Origin: an uncultured Polaribacter sp.
GTDB lineage: Bacteria; Bacteroidota; Bacteroidia; Flavobacteriales; Flavobacteriaceae
Assembly: GCF_947497695.1 (NCBI RefSeq)
Contig: NZ_CANMHM010000003.1
Span: forward strand, 62,001-126,000
Length of the DNA stretch: 64,000 bases
Reading direction: 5' to 3'
Positions 1 through 9,088 of this stretch are shown one piece after another. The notes under the pieces were generated by a model. The model did no database searches, was not told where the DNA came from, and was given only the letters and a program-made list of their open reading frames with translations. Positions within the stretch are counted from its first letter, which is position 1. Each line of letters begins with the position of its first letter. Made by a program: the position numbers and the translations under genes.

Positions 1-587
1 TAGAAATGAATAACGATTTAGATTTAATTGATGCAGCTATTGCAACTTGTTTATATACAGGTATTATGACAGATACTGGTTCTTTTCGTTTTAGAGCAAC
101 TACAAGTACAACCCACAGAATTATTGCAAATTTAATTGATAAAGGTGCACAGAATGATAAAATTCATAACAATGTTTATGATGCCAATTCTTACAATAGA
201 TTATTATTATTAGGGCAAGCACTAAGTAATTTGCAGATATTACCAAGTTATAATACAGCTTACATCACTTTAACATCCGAAGAAAAAAAACGTTTCGATT
301 TTCAAAAGGGAGATACTGAGGGCATTGTAAATTATGCACTTTCTTTAAAAGGAATTATTTTAGCCGCAATTTTTATTGAAGATAGTGAACAAGGAATTAT
401 AAAAATTTCTTTTAGGTCTAAAGGTACTTTTTCTGTAAATAAATTTGCTAGAAATCACTTTAATGGAGGAGGACATGATAATGCTGCAGGAGGAAAATCT
501 AATATTTCTTTGGCAAAAACAGTTACAAATTTTGTTAGCTTATTACCACAATATCAAACAGTATTAGAAACATCTTATGAGAATTAG
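1..587 (+). CDS. DHH-family phosphoesterase (NrnA-like), 3' part only
   Basis: This is the C-terminal portion of a DHH/DHHA1 phosphoesterase, probably the bifunctional oligoribonuclease and pAp phosphatase type that ends the degradation of short RNAs and recycles pAp. The reading frame is open from the first bases of the window, so the first in-frame ATG at 6 is internal and the N-terminal catalytic half with the DHH motif lies upstream. The visible 193 residues carry the end of the DHH domain (DTGSFRFRATTSTTHR) and the DHHA1 substrate-binding motif FNGGGHDNAAGG near the C-terminus. The 3' end overlaps gldI by 11 bp, so the two are probably cotranscribed. Family members are about 330 to 340 residues, so roughly 140 are missing. 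Confidence 0.85.
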   Translation, partial: EMNNDLDLIDAAIATCLYTGIMTDTGSFRFRATTSTTHRIIANLIDKGAQNDKIHNNVYDANSYNRLLLLGQALSNLQILPSYNTAYITLTSEEKKRFDFQKGDTEGIVNYALSLKGIILAAIFIEDSEQGIIKISFRSKGTFSVNKFARNHFNGGGHDNAAGGKSNISLAKTVTNFVSLLPQYQTVLETSYEN

Positions 588-1110
588 CATTTTATTTTTT
601 ATAGGTATATTGTTGATTGGATGTTATGAAGTAACCCCAAGAAAACCCATCAATCCTAAGAAATCAACTACAATTTTAAAAGAAACAATTAAACAATCTA
701 AAAGATTAAATAAAATTGAAGAAGATTATATTTTAGCACTTATTAAGGCAGACTCTACCAATACTTATCAAGTATCTCCCAATGGATTTTGGTATACCTA
801 TATCAACAAAAATGAAGAGAGTACAATAACGCCAAAAGAAGGAGATGTTGTTACTTTTCAATACAATATAACTGATTTACAGGGTGCTGTAATTTATAGT
901 AAGGATTCTTTAGGGATTAAAAAAATGAGTGTAGATAAAGAAGATTTTATTTCTGGCTTACAAAGTGGAATAAAGTTGATGAAAATAGGAGAAACCATTA
1001 CATTTGTAATTCCATCTTACAATGCTTTTGGTATTTCTGGCGATGGAAAAAAAATAGGAATTAATCAATCAATTAAAAGTACAGTAACATTAATCAATAT
1101 AAATAATTAA
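577..1110 (+). CDS. gldI: Gliding-motility-associated FKBP-type peptidyl-prolyl isomerase lipoprotein GldI
   Basis: This 177-residue lipoprotein starts with a short hydrophobic signal and a lipobox ending in Cys16 (LLIGC). A single FKBP domain fills about residues 75 to 175, with the usual core GDVVTFQYNITD and the C-terminal strand pair around VTLININ. GldI is known from Flavobacterium johnsoniae as a lipoprotein needed for gliding, presumably by folding gliding or type IX secretion proteins in the periplasm. It overlaps the DHH gene by 11 bp and is followed after 6 bp by a second FKBP gene. The family is clear. The GldI name rests on size, lipobox and this neighbourhood rather than on a unique motif. 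Confidence 0.8.
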   Translation: MRISILFFIGILLIGCYEVTPRKPINPKKSTTILKETIKQSKRLNKIEEDYILALIKADSTNTYQVSPNGFWYTYINKNEESTITPKEGDVVTFQYNITDLQGAVIYSKDSLGIKKMSVDKEDFISGLQSGIKLMKIGETITFVIPSYNAFGISGDGKKIGINQSIKSTVTLININN

Positions 1111-1116
1111 GTAAAA

Positions 1117-1842
1117 ATGAAAGTAATTAAAAGTGTATTAGTAGTTGCAGTTGTTGCATCAATGTTTTCTTGTGGAAACCAAGTAAAAGAAGTAAAAACT
1201 TTAGAAACAGAAATAGATTCTGTGAGTTATGCTATTGGTTTAACAATGTCTAGCCAATTAAAAAGTGGTTTTAAAGAAGTAAATGAAGCAGTGCTTTTAC
1301 AAGCAATTAGAAATGGGTTAGATTCTACTAATTTATTAATAGAGATTAAAGATATTCAGCAAGTAATTAGCCCTTATTTTCAAAAAAAACAAGCTGAGCA
1401 AATGAAAGAGCAGCAAGAAAAACAAGCTAAAGAGGCTGAAGCTAATTTTGGAGAAAATAAAAAAGCAGGTGAAGATTTCTTAGCAGCAAATAAATCTAAA
1501 GATGGCGTTGTAACTACAGCTAGTGGTTTGCAATACATTGTTTTAAAAGAAGGAAAAGGTAAAAAACCTGCTGGTCCAACAGCTAAAGTTAAAGTACATT
1601 ATCATGGTACTAATTTAGAAGGTAAAGTTTTTGATAGCTCTGTAGATAGAGGAACACCTGCTGAATTTGGTTTAAACCAAGTAATAAAAGGTTGGACAGA
1701 AGGTGTACAGTTAATGAATGTTGGTTCTAAATATAAATTCTTTATTCCACAAGATTTAGCTTATGGAGCACAAAATAAAGGAGCAGATATTAAGCCATTT
1801 TCTACATTAATTTTTGAAGTAGAATTGTTAGAAGTTAAATAA
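1117..1842 (+). CDS. FKBP-type peptidyl-prolyl cis-trans isomerase lipoprotein
   Basis: This 241-residue FkpA/Mip-like isomerase has a lipoprotein signal with lipobox Cys19 (ASMFSC). An N-terminal dimerisation domain (about residues 30 to 95) starts with the hallmark SVSYAIGLTMSSQLK. A highly charged Lys/Glu/Gln helix (about 85 to 115) leads to a C-terminal FKBP domain (about 140 to 240) with VKVHYHGTNLEGKVFDSS, FGLNQVIKGWTEGVQLM and IPQDLAYGA. That layout matches periplasmic FkpA, a folding catalyst and chaperone. It is the second of three isomerase genes in a row and is followed 9 bp later by the third. Confidence 0.9.
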   Translation: MKVIKSVLVVAVVASMFSCGNQVKEVKTLETEIDSVSYAIGLTMSSQLKSGFKEVNEAVLLQAIRNGLDSTNLLIEIKDIQQVISPYFQKKQAEQMKEQQEKQAKEAEANFGENKKAGEDFLAANKSKDGVVTTASGLQYIVLKEGKGKKPAGPTAKVKVHYHGTNLEGKVFDSSVDRGTPAEFGLNQVIKGWTEGVQLMNVGSKYKFFIPQDLAYGAQNKGADIKPFSTLIFEVELLEVK

Positions 1843-1851
1843 TTATATTTA

Positions 1852-2892
1852 ATGATAGGTCTAAAATATTTATTATTTCTGGCTATTACAATAACATCTT
1901 GTAAATCTGCTAAATATAAAGATTTACAAGATGGTATTTATGCTGATGTACAAACCAATGTTGGAGACATTTTGGTAACCTTACATGCACAAAAAGCACC
2001 TTTAACAGTGGCTAACTTTGTTTCTTTAGCAGAAGGTAATCATCCTAAAGTAGCAGGTTCTTTAAAGGGCAAACCTTTTTTTAATGGTATTCTTTTTCAT
2101 AGAGTTGTTCCCAGTTTTATGATTCAAACAGGTGATCCTACAGGAACAGGAAGAGGAAATGCAGGATATCAATTTGCAGACGAGTTTCCTTTAGATTCTC
2201 TTGGTGGCTTAGTTTATAAGCATGATGATAAAGGTATTTTATCAATGGCTAATTCTGGTCCAAAAACAAACTCTAGTCAGTTTTTTATTACCCATAAAGC
2301 AACACCTTGGTTAGATAGAAAACACTCTATTTTTGGTAAAGTAACCAAAGGATTAGAAATTGTAGATAGCATTCAAAAAAATGATACCATTAGAAAGGTA
2401 GATATTATTAGAATTGGTAAAACTGCCAAAAATTTTGATGCTCCAACTGTTTTTATATCAGAAATTAAGGGGGCAGAGCAAAAGAAAAAGGAGTATGCTA
2501 AAAAGTTAGAAAGTATAAAAAAGGCTTTTTTAAAAGATCAAGGTATTGAAAAAGCTATAAAAACCAATTCTGGCCTAAAAATTTTAACATTGAAAGAAGG
2601 AAATGGTAAAAAATTTAACAGAGCAATTTCTACAACCATCAATTATAGCATTTCTTTAGCGTCAGGAAAACTAATTCAATCTACAGACAATACCTCAAAA
2701 CCATTAGTGTTTATATTAGATAAACAACCAATGATTGCTGGTGTTAATGAAGCTCTTTTAGAGATGAGAGTTGGTGATAAAAAAAGACTTTTTATTCCTT
2801 ATTATTTAGGATATGGAGAACAATCATATGGGCCTTTCCCAGCAAAATCAGATTTAGTATTTGATCTTGAAATTTTAAAAATAGGAAAATAG
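1852..2892 (+). CDS. Cyclophilin-FKBP fusion peptidyl-prolyl isomerase lipoprotein
   Basis: This 346-residue protein joins two unrelated isomerase folds. After a lipobox at Cys17 (TITSC), a cyclophilin domain spans about residues 28 to 205, with FHRVVPSFMIQTGDPTGTG, MANSGPKTNSSQFFIT and LDRKHSIFGKV, so the catalytic Arg (FHRV) and substrate-binding QF are kept. A Lys-rich linker leads to a C-terminal FKBP-like domain (about 255 to 345) ending LGYGEQSYGPFPAKSDLVFD. Both domains would act in the periplasm, anchored by lipid. It is the last of the isomerase triplet, and the PAP2 gene begins one base after its stop. Confidence 0.88.
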   Translation: MIGLKYLLFLAITITSCKSAKYKDLQDGIYADVQTNVGDILVTLHAQKAPLTVANFVSLAEGNHPKVAGSLKGKPFFNGILFHRVVPSFMIQTGDPTGTGRGNAGYQFADEFPLDSLGGLVYKHDDKGILSMANSGPKTNSSQFFITHKATPWLDRKHSIFGKVTKGLEIVDSIQKNDTIRKVDIIRIGKTAKNFDAPTVFISEIKGAEQKKKEYAKKLESIKKAFLKDQGIEKAIKTNSGLKILTLKEGNGKKFNRAISTTINYSISLASGKLIQSTDNTSKPLVFILDKQPMIAGVNEALLEMRVGDKKRLFIPYYLGYGEQSYGPFPAKSDLVFDLEILKIGK

Positions 2893-2893
2893 T

Positions 2894-3454
2894 TTGTTAG
2901 AAAAAATTATACACTTTGATAAAAACCTCTTAATTTTCTTAAATAATTTAGGAAACGAACAATGGGATATTATTTGGTTAACAATTACCAATCAATATTC
3001 TTGGACCCCATTATTTGTTTTTATTTTGTTTTTAACATTTAAAACCTTTGGATGGAAACGTGGAGGAATTGTAGTTTTATCTATGATAATATTGGTTGCA
3101 TTTTCAGATCAGTTTACAAATTTGATTAAAAATACAGTACAACGTTTAAGACCAAATAATGATCCTGAAATAAACCATTTATTAAGAACGCTTATTAACC
3201 CTCAGAGTTATAGTTTTACATCTGGTCATGCATCAACATCAACATTTTTTTCAATGTATGTAATATTACTTTTTAAAGATAAATACAAATATATATGGTT
3301 TGTTTTATTTTGGCCACTATTGTTTGCTTACAGCAGATTGTATTTAGGCGTCCATTTTCCTATTGATATTTTAGTAGGTATTACAGTTGGTGTAACTTTT
3401 GCAAATATTTATTACTTCTTTTTTAAGAAGGTAGATAAAAAAATATTTACTTAA
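2894..3454 (+). CDS. PAP2-family membrane phosphatase
   Basis: This 186-residue integral membrane phosphatase of the PAP2 family would dephosphorylate lipid phosphates such as undecaprenyl pyrophosphate or phosphatidylglycerol phosphate. All three family motifs are present: KX6RP (KNTVQRLRP), SGH (TSGHAS) and SRX5HX3D (SRLYLGVHFPID). Hydrophobic stretches predict about five transmembrane helices. The start used is TTG at 2894, one base after the upstream stop, and no in-frame ATG lies before conserved sequence. It overlaps the convergent sulfatase gene by 8 bp at the 3' ends, with no terminator visible between them. The substrate cannot be told from sequence. Confidence 0.88.
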   Translation: MLEKIIHFDKNLLIFLNNLGNEQWDIIWLTITNQYSWTPLFVFILFLTFKTFGWKRGGIVVLSMIILVAFSDQFTNLIKNTVQRLRPNNDPEINHLLRTLINPQSYSFTSGHASTSTFFSMYVILLFKDKYKYIWFVLFWPLLFAYSRLYLGVHFPIDILVGITVGVTFANIYYFFFKKVDKKIFT

Positions 3455-5444
3455 TTTTTTTATTGTTAAAGTATAAATATTTTGTTGCATGATAATAGCC
3501 ACTCAATAAACTATCCATTTTTTTGGCTCTTATTGGATTTTCTTTTTGAATATCTTTTATATCAGAAGTATTTAAGTTAAAAAGACCTGTTGTTTTACTA
3601 ATCTTAGTTTTTGCATACAATAAGCTGTCTTGAATTAAGCCTGATGCAGGTTCTCCATTAAATTGATAATACACAAATGAAGACGATTTTTTAGGAATGC
3701 TATCTAATAAATTATTACCAAGAGTATAATTTGTGTGATTTACTTTCGCCAAATTTGCTAAGGTTGGAAATAAATCGATGAGTTTTCCATTTTTAGCAAT
3801 CGTTTCACTTTTAACAAAATTTGGCCCATGAATAAAAAAGGGAACATGTTGCAATTCAATATTTAAATCATATTCTATTGTAAAGTTTTCAGTTCTTTTC
3901 ATTGTTGTATTATGGTCACCAAAAAATGCAAATATGGTATTGTCATAATATCCAGATTTTTTAGCTCTCTCTAAAAATTTACCAATATTAAAATCTAAAT
4001 ATCTTAAAGCATTTAACTGAGCAATAGATTTAAAACCAGATTTATCTAATAAATCATCATTAATTTCAGTGTCCTTTAAAGGAGTAAAACTTCCTTTTTG
4101 ATCTGGCACAGTAAAAGGCATGTGATTAGATGCTGTTTGAATATAGGCAATAAAAGGTGTATTTTCTTGGGATAATTTTTCTAATTCTTTATTAGATTCT
4201 TTAAATAATTCATAATCATCAATTCCCCAAACATCAGCCCTTTTTTCTGTTTGATAACTTCCTTCTTCAAATATTTTTAATCCTTTAATATTCGATTGAA
4301 AAACACTTCTAATATTTGCCCAATTGGCACTTCCACCTAAAAAGTATAACTTTTCATAGCCTTTAAATTGATCAAAAATAATTCGTTGATTTTGAATTAA
4401 TGGGTTTCTAGAAGCTGTTCTAACAGATTCAATATCAGGTAAACCTGTTACACTAGCAAAAACACTTGCTGCTGTTCCAGATTTATGAACATAAAAGTTA
4501 GAGAATAATAAACTCTTTTTTATAATAGAATCCATTTTTGGAGTACTATTTATAGGGTTTCCAAAATAACTCATTGGTCTAACACCTACAGATTCCATCA
4601 TTACAATTACCACATTTGGTTTTTTTGTAAATGTAGTATCAAATACCACTTTTCTTTCAAAAGAAATTTTATCTTTTGGCAGGTTTAAATAATCTGCTAT
4701 AACAGGGTAATATTTGTTAAACTCCTCCATATCAACCCCTTCGTTTCTAAAGGCAAAACTATCAAAAAAGTATAATACAGGGTTTAGTGAAAATTGATTT
4801 ACAGCATTTTTTTTAGAAAAAAAGGCTTCACTCCATCTTAGAGGATAATGTGAAATGCTGTTATAAATTCCGTAAGATAAAAGTAAAATTGTACCAATAA
4901 AATAAACCGCTTTTAATTTTTTTGTGATGTTATTTTTCTGATTAGAAAACCAAGAATAAACATAATTAATAAATTTGTAAACCAAAAAACAAAGTACTAA
5001 TAACCCAAAGATACCTTTATAAACAGGATAACTTTCAACTAAAACTTGGCTAGATATTTTTAAGTTGCTCAAAAAACGGAGTGAAGAACCATCTAAACGA
5101 ATGTTTAAATAATCATAATATCCAAAATCAAAAAGATAAAATAATGTCAACGTTAAATAGGCTAAAATTAAATAGATATTAGCAGTTATTTTATAAATTT
5201 TTCTTTGTAAAAAACGATAGTTAACAATTAAAATTAAAATTGCCAACGGAAAAATTGTGATCACAGCCAATTTTATATCAAAACGAATACCAAGTGCAAA
5301 AGCTTTTTGTAATTCTTTAGATGAAACTCCCTCTAATTGTGCAAAAAACTGATAAAAAATGATTCTAAATAGAAAAGCAAATACAAATAAAAATAAAAAA
5401 TTTGTAAAAATGTATTTGATATAATTTGGTATTTTATTGACCAT
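3447..5444 (-). CDS. LTA-synthase-family membrane sulfatase / phosphoglycerol transferase-like protein
   Basis: This 665-residue protein has an N-terminal block of about five transmembrane helices (residues 10 to 200) followed by an extracytoplasmic alkaline-phosphatase-type sulfatase domain. Visible motifs are PNVVIVMMESVG (metal-binding Glu), HKSGTAASVFASVTGLP (the Thr of SGTAAS matches the LtaS nucleophile), AFFGDHNTTM and HVPFFIHGP. In Gram-negatives this family adds phosphoglycerol or phosphoethanolamine to glycans or lipids, and lipoteichoic acid itself is not expected here. A possible minus-strand -7 box (TACCTTTG) lies at 5463-5470, just upstream of the start. The substrate is unknown. 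Confidence 0.85.
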   Translation of the reverse strand: MVNKIPNYIKYIFTNFLFLFVFAFLFRIIFYQFFAQLEGVSSKELQKAFALGIRFDIKLAVITIFPLAILILIVNYRFLQRKIYKITANIYLILAYLTLTLFYLFDFGYYDYLNIRLDGSSLRFLSNLKISSQVLVESYPVYKGIFGLLVLCFLVYKFINYVYSWFSNQKNNITKKLKAVYFIGTILLLSYGIYNSISHYPLRWSEAFFSKKNAVNQFSLNPVLYFFDSFAFRNEGVDMEEFNKYYPVIADYLNLPKDKISFERKVVFDTTFTKKPNVVIVMMESVGVRPMSYFGNPINSTPKMDSIIKKSLLFSNFYVHKSGTAASVFASVTGLPDIESVRTASRNPLIQNQRIIFDQFKGYEKLYFLGGSANWANIRSVFQSNIKGLKIFEEGSYQTEKRADVWGIDDYELFKESNKELEKLSQENTPFIAYIQTASNHMPFTVPDQKGSFTPLKDTEINDDLLDKSGFKSIAQLNALRYLDFNIGKFLERAKKSGYYDNTIFAFFGDHNTTMKRTENFTIEYDLNIELQHVPFFIHGPNFVKSETIAKNGKLIDLFPTLANLAKVNHTNYTLGNNLLDSIPKKSSSFVYYQFNGEPASGLIQDSLLYAKTKISKTTGLFNLNTSDIKDIQKENPIRAKKMDSLLSGYYHATKYLYFNNKKIK

Positions 5445-5542
5445 TGTTTGTGTTTAAGTGCACAAAGGTATTTATTTTATAATTATTTAGAATAAACTTT
5501 CTTTTTTAAAATGAAAAAGGAGAATAAAAAGTAGATTTTAAG

Positions 5543-5550
5543 TAAATTTG
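5543..5550 (+). promoter_or_regulatory. Candidate -7 box for pheT
   Basis: TAAATTTG matches the Bacteroidota -7 consensus TAnnTTTG and sits 25 bp before the pheT ATG, which leaves a plausible short leader. No convincing TTTG -33 element is seen at the usual 19-base spacing, so this is a weak call. Confidence 0.4.
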
Positions 5551-5575
5551 CAGCTAACAAACCTAGAAAACGAAT

Positions 5576-8002
5576 ATGAAAATATCATACAATTGGTTAA
5601 AACAATTTTTGCAGGTAGATTGGGAACCTGTTAAAACAGGAGAATTGTTAACCGATTTAGGACTAGAGGTAGAAGGAATTGAAACCAAAGAATCTATAAA
5701 AGGAAGCTTAAAAGGCATTGTTGTTGGTAAAGTTTTAACTTGCATACAACACTCAGGTGCAGATCGTTTAAAAGTAACAACTGTAGACTTAGGTTTGGCA
5801 GAACCTGTACAAATTGTTTGTGGTGCACCAAATGTGGCAGTAGGTCAAAATGTACCCGTAGCAACAATTGGTACAACTTTATATGATGAAAAAGGAGTGA
5901 GTTTTAAGATTAAAAAAGGCAAAATTAGAGGTGTAGAAAGCTATGGAATGATTTGTGCTGAAGACGAATTAGGTTTAGGTAAAGGGCATGAAGGAATTCT
6001 TGTTCTAGAAAAAAATCTGAAAGTAGGTACCCCTGTTGCAGAAGTTTTTAAAATAGAAACAGATTACGTTTTTGAAATTGGTCTAACACCAAACAGGTCA
6101 GATGCAATGAGCCATTTTGGTGTTGCTAGAGATTTAAAGGCTGGTTTAATGCAGCAAGATGTTAATTTAGAATTGATTTCTCCTTCTGTAAGTGATTTTC
6201 ATGTAGATGAAAGAACACTTCGCTTTGATGTTGAAGTTGATAAAAAAGAACAAACCCCAAGATATTGTGGAATTTCTATTACAGATATTCAAGTAAAAGA
6301 TTCGCCAGAATGGATTCAAAATAGATTAAAAGCAATTGGGTTAACACCCAAAAATAATATTGTAGACATTACAAATTATGTATTGCATGAATTAGGACAA
6401 CCTTTGCACGCATTTGATGCTCAAAAAATAAAAGGGAATAAAATACTTGTAAAAACTTTAAAAGAAGGTACAAAGTTTACCACTTTAGATGAAGTTGAAA
6501 GAACATTATCATCAGAAGATATAATGATTTGTGATGCAGATGCTAACCCAATGTGTATTGCAGGTGTTTTTGGTGGAAGTAAATCTGGCGTTACAGAAAA
6601 TACAACTTCTATATTTTTAGAAAGTGCTTATTTTAATCCTGTTAGTGTTCGTAAAACGGCTAAAAGACATGGTTTAAATACAGATGCTTCTTTCCGTTTT
6701 GAACGTGGAATAGATATTAATCTTACAAAATATGCTTTAAAAAGAGCTGCCTTGTTAATTGAAGAATATGCTGGAGGTAAAATGGCATCTGATATTTCTG
6801 ATTTTTACCCAGAAAAAATTGAAGATTTTCAAGTCTTTTTGTCCTATGAAAGTGCTTATAGACTAATTGGTCAAGAGATTCCTAAAGAAACCATTAAAAA
6901 TATTTTAGCCTCTTTAGAAATTAAAATTAATAGTGAAACTGAAGGTGGTTTGGGGTTAACAATCCCTTCATACAGAACAGATGTTCAAAGAGAAGCAGAT
7001 ATTATTGAAGAAATTTTAAGAGTGTATGGCTATAATAATATTGAGTTTTCTCATAAATTAAACACCTCTATTTCTTTTGATTCTAATAAAGATACAAAAA
7101 TTGAAAACATTATTGCAGATCAATTAACTGCTTTAGGTTTCAATGAAACCATGGCAAACTCTTTAACAAAGCCAGAGTATACTTCATTATCAGAAAATAT
7201 TAATGAAGATGCTAATGTTGAAATGTTAAATCCGTTAAGTAACGATTTAAAAGTAATGCGTCAATCTTTATTATTTAGTGGTCTTGAATCTGTTGGCTAT
7301 AACATCAACAGAAAAAATACTTCTTTACAGTTTTATGAGTTTGGTAAAACATACCATAAATACAATGAAAAGTATGAAGAACATAAGCATTTAACCCTCT
7401 TTGTTACAGGAAATAGAACTAAAGATAGTTGGAGTCTTGTCAATAAAACTACAGATTTCTTTTATTTAAAAGGTGTTATTACTTCTTTATTAGGTAGGTT
7501 AGGTATAGACAAAGTAAAATCTACACCAACAAAACAAGATGTTTTTTCTGAAGGAATTTTACTTGGTTTAGGAAAAATGAAATTGGTAGAATTTGGAGTT
7601 GTAAAATCTACTATTTTAAAAGAATTCGGAATTAAGCAAGAGGTTTTATTTGCTGATTTTAATTGGGATACAATTTTAAAATTAGTAGGTAATAAAAACA
7701 TTAAAGTAAGTGAAAATTCTAAATTTCCTGCTGTAAAAAGAGATTTAGCATTATTATTAGATACTAAAGTACCGTTTAATGAAGTATATAATCTTGCATT
7801 TCAATCTGAAAAGAAATTATTAAAAGAGGTCGATTTGTTTGATGTGTATGAAGGAGATAAATTACCAGATGGTAAAAAATCGTATGCAGTTAGTTTCTTA
7901 TTACAAGATGAAACTAAAACCTTAGCAGATAAACAGATTGATAAAATAATGCAGAAATTACAGCAAACTTTTGAGAAAAATTTAGAAGCTGTTTTAAGAT
8001 AA
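5576..8002 (+). CDS. pheT: Phenylalanyl-tRNA synthetase beta subunit
   Basis: This is the 808-residue beta chain of the alpha2-beta2 enzyme that charges tRNA-Phe, at the usual full length. It begins KISYNWLKQFLQVDW, followed by the EMAP/OB tRNA-binding domain (about 40 to 150). The B3/B4 editing region follows (about 200 to 380, with LGQPLHAFDAQKI and DASFRFERGID), then B5 (about 405 to 475, ending in READIIEEILRVYGYNN), the catalytic-like core and the C-terminal anticodon-binding FDX-ACB domain (about 715 to 807, FPAVKRDLALLLD). pheS is not in this window, so the subunits are encoded apart. A strong hairpin terminator follows at 8026. Confidence 0.97.
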   Translation: MKISYNWLKQFLQVDWEPVKTGELLTDLGLEVEGIETKESIKGSLKGIVVGKVLTCIQHSGADRLKVTTVDLGLAEPVQIVCGAPNVAVGQNVPVATIGTTLYDEKGVSFKIKKGKIRGVESYGMICAEDELGLGKGHEGILVLEKNLKVGTPVAEVFKIETDYVFEIGLTPNRSDAMSHFGVARDLKAGLMQQDVNLELISPSVSDFHVDERTLRFDVEVDKKEQTPRYCGISITDIQVKDSPEWIQNRLKAIGLTPKNNIVDITNYVLHELGQPLHAFDAQKIKGNKILVKTLKEGTKFTTLDEVERTLSSEDIMICDADANPMCIAGVFGGSKSGVTENTTSIFLESAYFNPVSVRKTAKRHGLNTDASFRFERGIDINLTKYALKRAALLIEEYAGGKMASDISDFYPEKIEDFQVFLSYESAYRLIGQEIPKETIKNILASLEIKINSETEGGLGLTIPSYRTDVQREADIIEEILRVYGYNNIEFSHKLNTSISFDSNKDTKIENIIADQLTALGFNETMANSLTKPEYTSLSENINEDANVEMLNPLSNDLKVMRQSLLFSGLESVGYNINRKNTSLQFYEFGKTYHKYNEKYEEHKHLTLFVTGNRTKDSWSLVNKTTDFFYLKGVITSLLGRLGIDKVKSTPTKQDVFSEGILLGLGKMKLVEFGVVKSTILKEFGIKQEVLFADFNWDTILKLVGNKNIKVSENSKFPAVKRDLALLLDTKVPFNEVYNLAFQSEKKLLKEVDLFDVYEGDKLPDGKKSYAVSFLLQDETKTLADKQIDKIMQKLQQTFEKNLEAVLR

Positions 8003-8025
8003 ACTTTTATCAATAATAATAACTA

Positions 8026-8066
8026 AAAACACTTTCAAAAAATATTTTTGAAAGTGTTTTTTATTT
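8026..8066 (+). terminator. Rho-independent terminator of pheT
   Basis: A 12-bp perfect stem (CACTTTCAAAAA at 8030-8041 with its complement at 8045-8056) and a 3-nt loop are followed by a T-rich tract, 24 bp after the pheT stop. The A-run before the stem would allow it to work in both directions. Confidence 0.85.
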
Positions 8067-8161
8067 TTAATACTCGTCAAGAAGTAGGAGAGATATCTAA
8101 TATTTTTCTAACAGATTTTATAAGTAATTAGTAAATTAGCATTTGTAAAATAAGGATATAT

Positions 8162-8878
8162 ATGAAGTTAGATATTTTAGCATTTGGTGCACATCCTGAT
8201 GATGTAGAATTGAGTTGTGGAGCAACAATTGCAAAAGAAGTTTCTTTAGGAAAAAAAGTAGGTATTATAGATTTAACTCGTGGCGAATTAGGAACACGTG
8301 GTTCTGCAGATTTAAGAGATATAGAAGCAGCAAATGCCGCTGAAATTTTAGGAGTTTCTGTAAGAGAAAATTTACGTTTTGCAGATGGTTTTTTTATAAA
8401 TGATAAAAAACATCAGTTAGAAATTATAAAAATAATTCGTAAGTATCAACCAGAAATAGTTTTGTGTAATGCTATTGATGATCGTCATATAGATCACCCA
8501 AAAGGTAGTAACTTAGTTTCTGATGCTTGTTTTTTAAGCGGATTACTAAAAATTGAAACAGCAATAGGAGGTAAGCAGCAAGAAAAATGGAGACCAAAAC
8601 AGGTGTATCATTATATACAATGGAAAAATATTGAACCTAATTTTGCGGTTAATGTCACTGGTTTTATGGATGTTAAAGAAAAAGCTGTATTAGCCTATTC
8701 TTCTCAATTTTATGACCCAACTAGTAATGAGCCAGAAACACCAATAACAAGTAAGAATTTTATAGATAGTATTAAGTATAGAGCTAAAGATTTAGGGAGG
8801 TTAATTGGAGTAGAGTCTGCAGAAGGCTTTACCTCAGAACGTTATATTGCAGTAAATAATTTAAGTAAATTAATTTAA
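8162..8878 (+). CDS. bshB1: Bacillithiol biosynthesis deacetylase BshB1
   Basis: This 238-residue LmbE/PIG-L-type zinc deacetylase removes the acetyl group from GlcNAc-malate in bacillithiol synthesis, the low-molecular-weight thiol of many Bacteroidota. Zinc-ligand motifs are present: AHPDDVELSCGATI near the N-terminus and DDRHIDHPKG near residue 105. LTRGELGTRGS is the BshB1-type sequence after the first motif. Length and the ending GFTSERYIAVN fit this family. It stands alone between pheT and tRNA-His, and no other bacillithiol gene is nearby. Confidence 0.92.
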   Translation: MKLDILAFGAHPDDVELSCGATIAKEVSLGKKVGIIDLTRGELGTRGSADLRDIEAANAAEILGVSVRENLRFADGFFINDKKHQLEIIKIIRKYQPEIVLCNAIDDRHIDHPKGSNLVSDACFLSGLLKIETAIGGKQQEKWRPKQVYHYIQWKNIEPNFAVNVTGFMDVKEKAVLAYSSQFYDPTSNEPETPITSKNFIDSIKYRAKDLGRLIGVESAEGFTSERYIAVNNLSKLI

Positions 8879-8885
8879 GATTTTA

Positions 8886-8916
8886 TTTCTAAGAATAGAA
8901 AAAAGAATTATATTTG
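8886..8916 (+). promoter_or_regulatory. Promoter of tRNA-His
   Basis: TTTC at 8886-8889, a 19-base spacer, then TATATTTG at 8909-8916. This fits the Bacteroidota primary sigma pattern TTTG-N19-TAnnTTTG with one mismatch in the upstream box, and it ends 15 bases before the tRNA. Confidence 0.65.
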
Positions 8917-8931
8917 CACCCGAAATTACAT

Positions 8932-9006
8932 GGTGGTTGTAGCTCAGTTGGTTAGAGTATCGGTTTGTGGTACCGAGTGTCGCGGGTTCGAGTCCCGTCT
9001 TCCACC
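8932..9006 (+). tRNA. tRNA-His (anticodon GTG)
   Basis: The cloverleaf can be drawn by eye. The D arm is GCTC/GAGT. The anticodon arm is TCGGT/ACCGA with loop TTGTGGT, giving anticodon GTG. The T arm is GCGGG/CCCGT with loop TTCGAGT. The genomic G at 8932 is the G-1 that marks tRNA-His and faces C73 at 9006. CCA is not encoded. The acceptor stem GTGGTTG/CTTCCAC has two T-T oppositions at pairs 5:68 and 6:67. A promoter precedes it and a terminator follows. Confidence 0.93.
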
Positions 9007-9017
9007 CAAAAATAAAG

Positions 9018-9044
9018 TCCTTCTCTTTTGAGAAGGATTTTTTT
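9018..9044 (+). terminator. Rho-independent terminator of tRNA-His
   Basis: An 8-bp perfect stem TCCTTCTC/GAGAAGGA with a TTTT loop is followed by seven T residues, 12 bases after the tRNA. Confidence 0.85.
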
Positions 9045-9088
9045 GTTACACTATTTTTAAGTGTTTTTCTAGTATCACTATAAAATAA

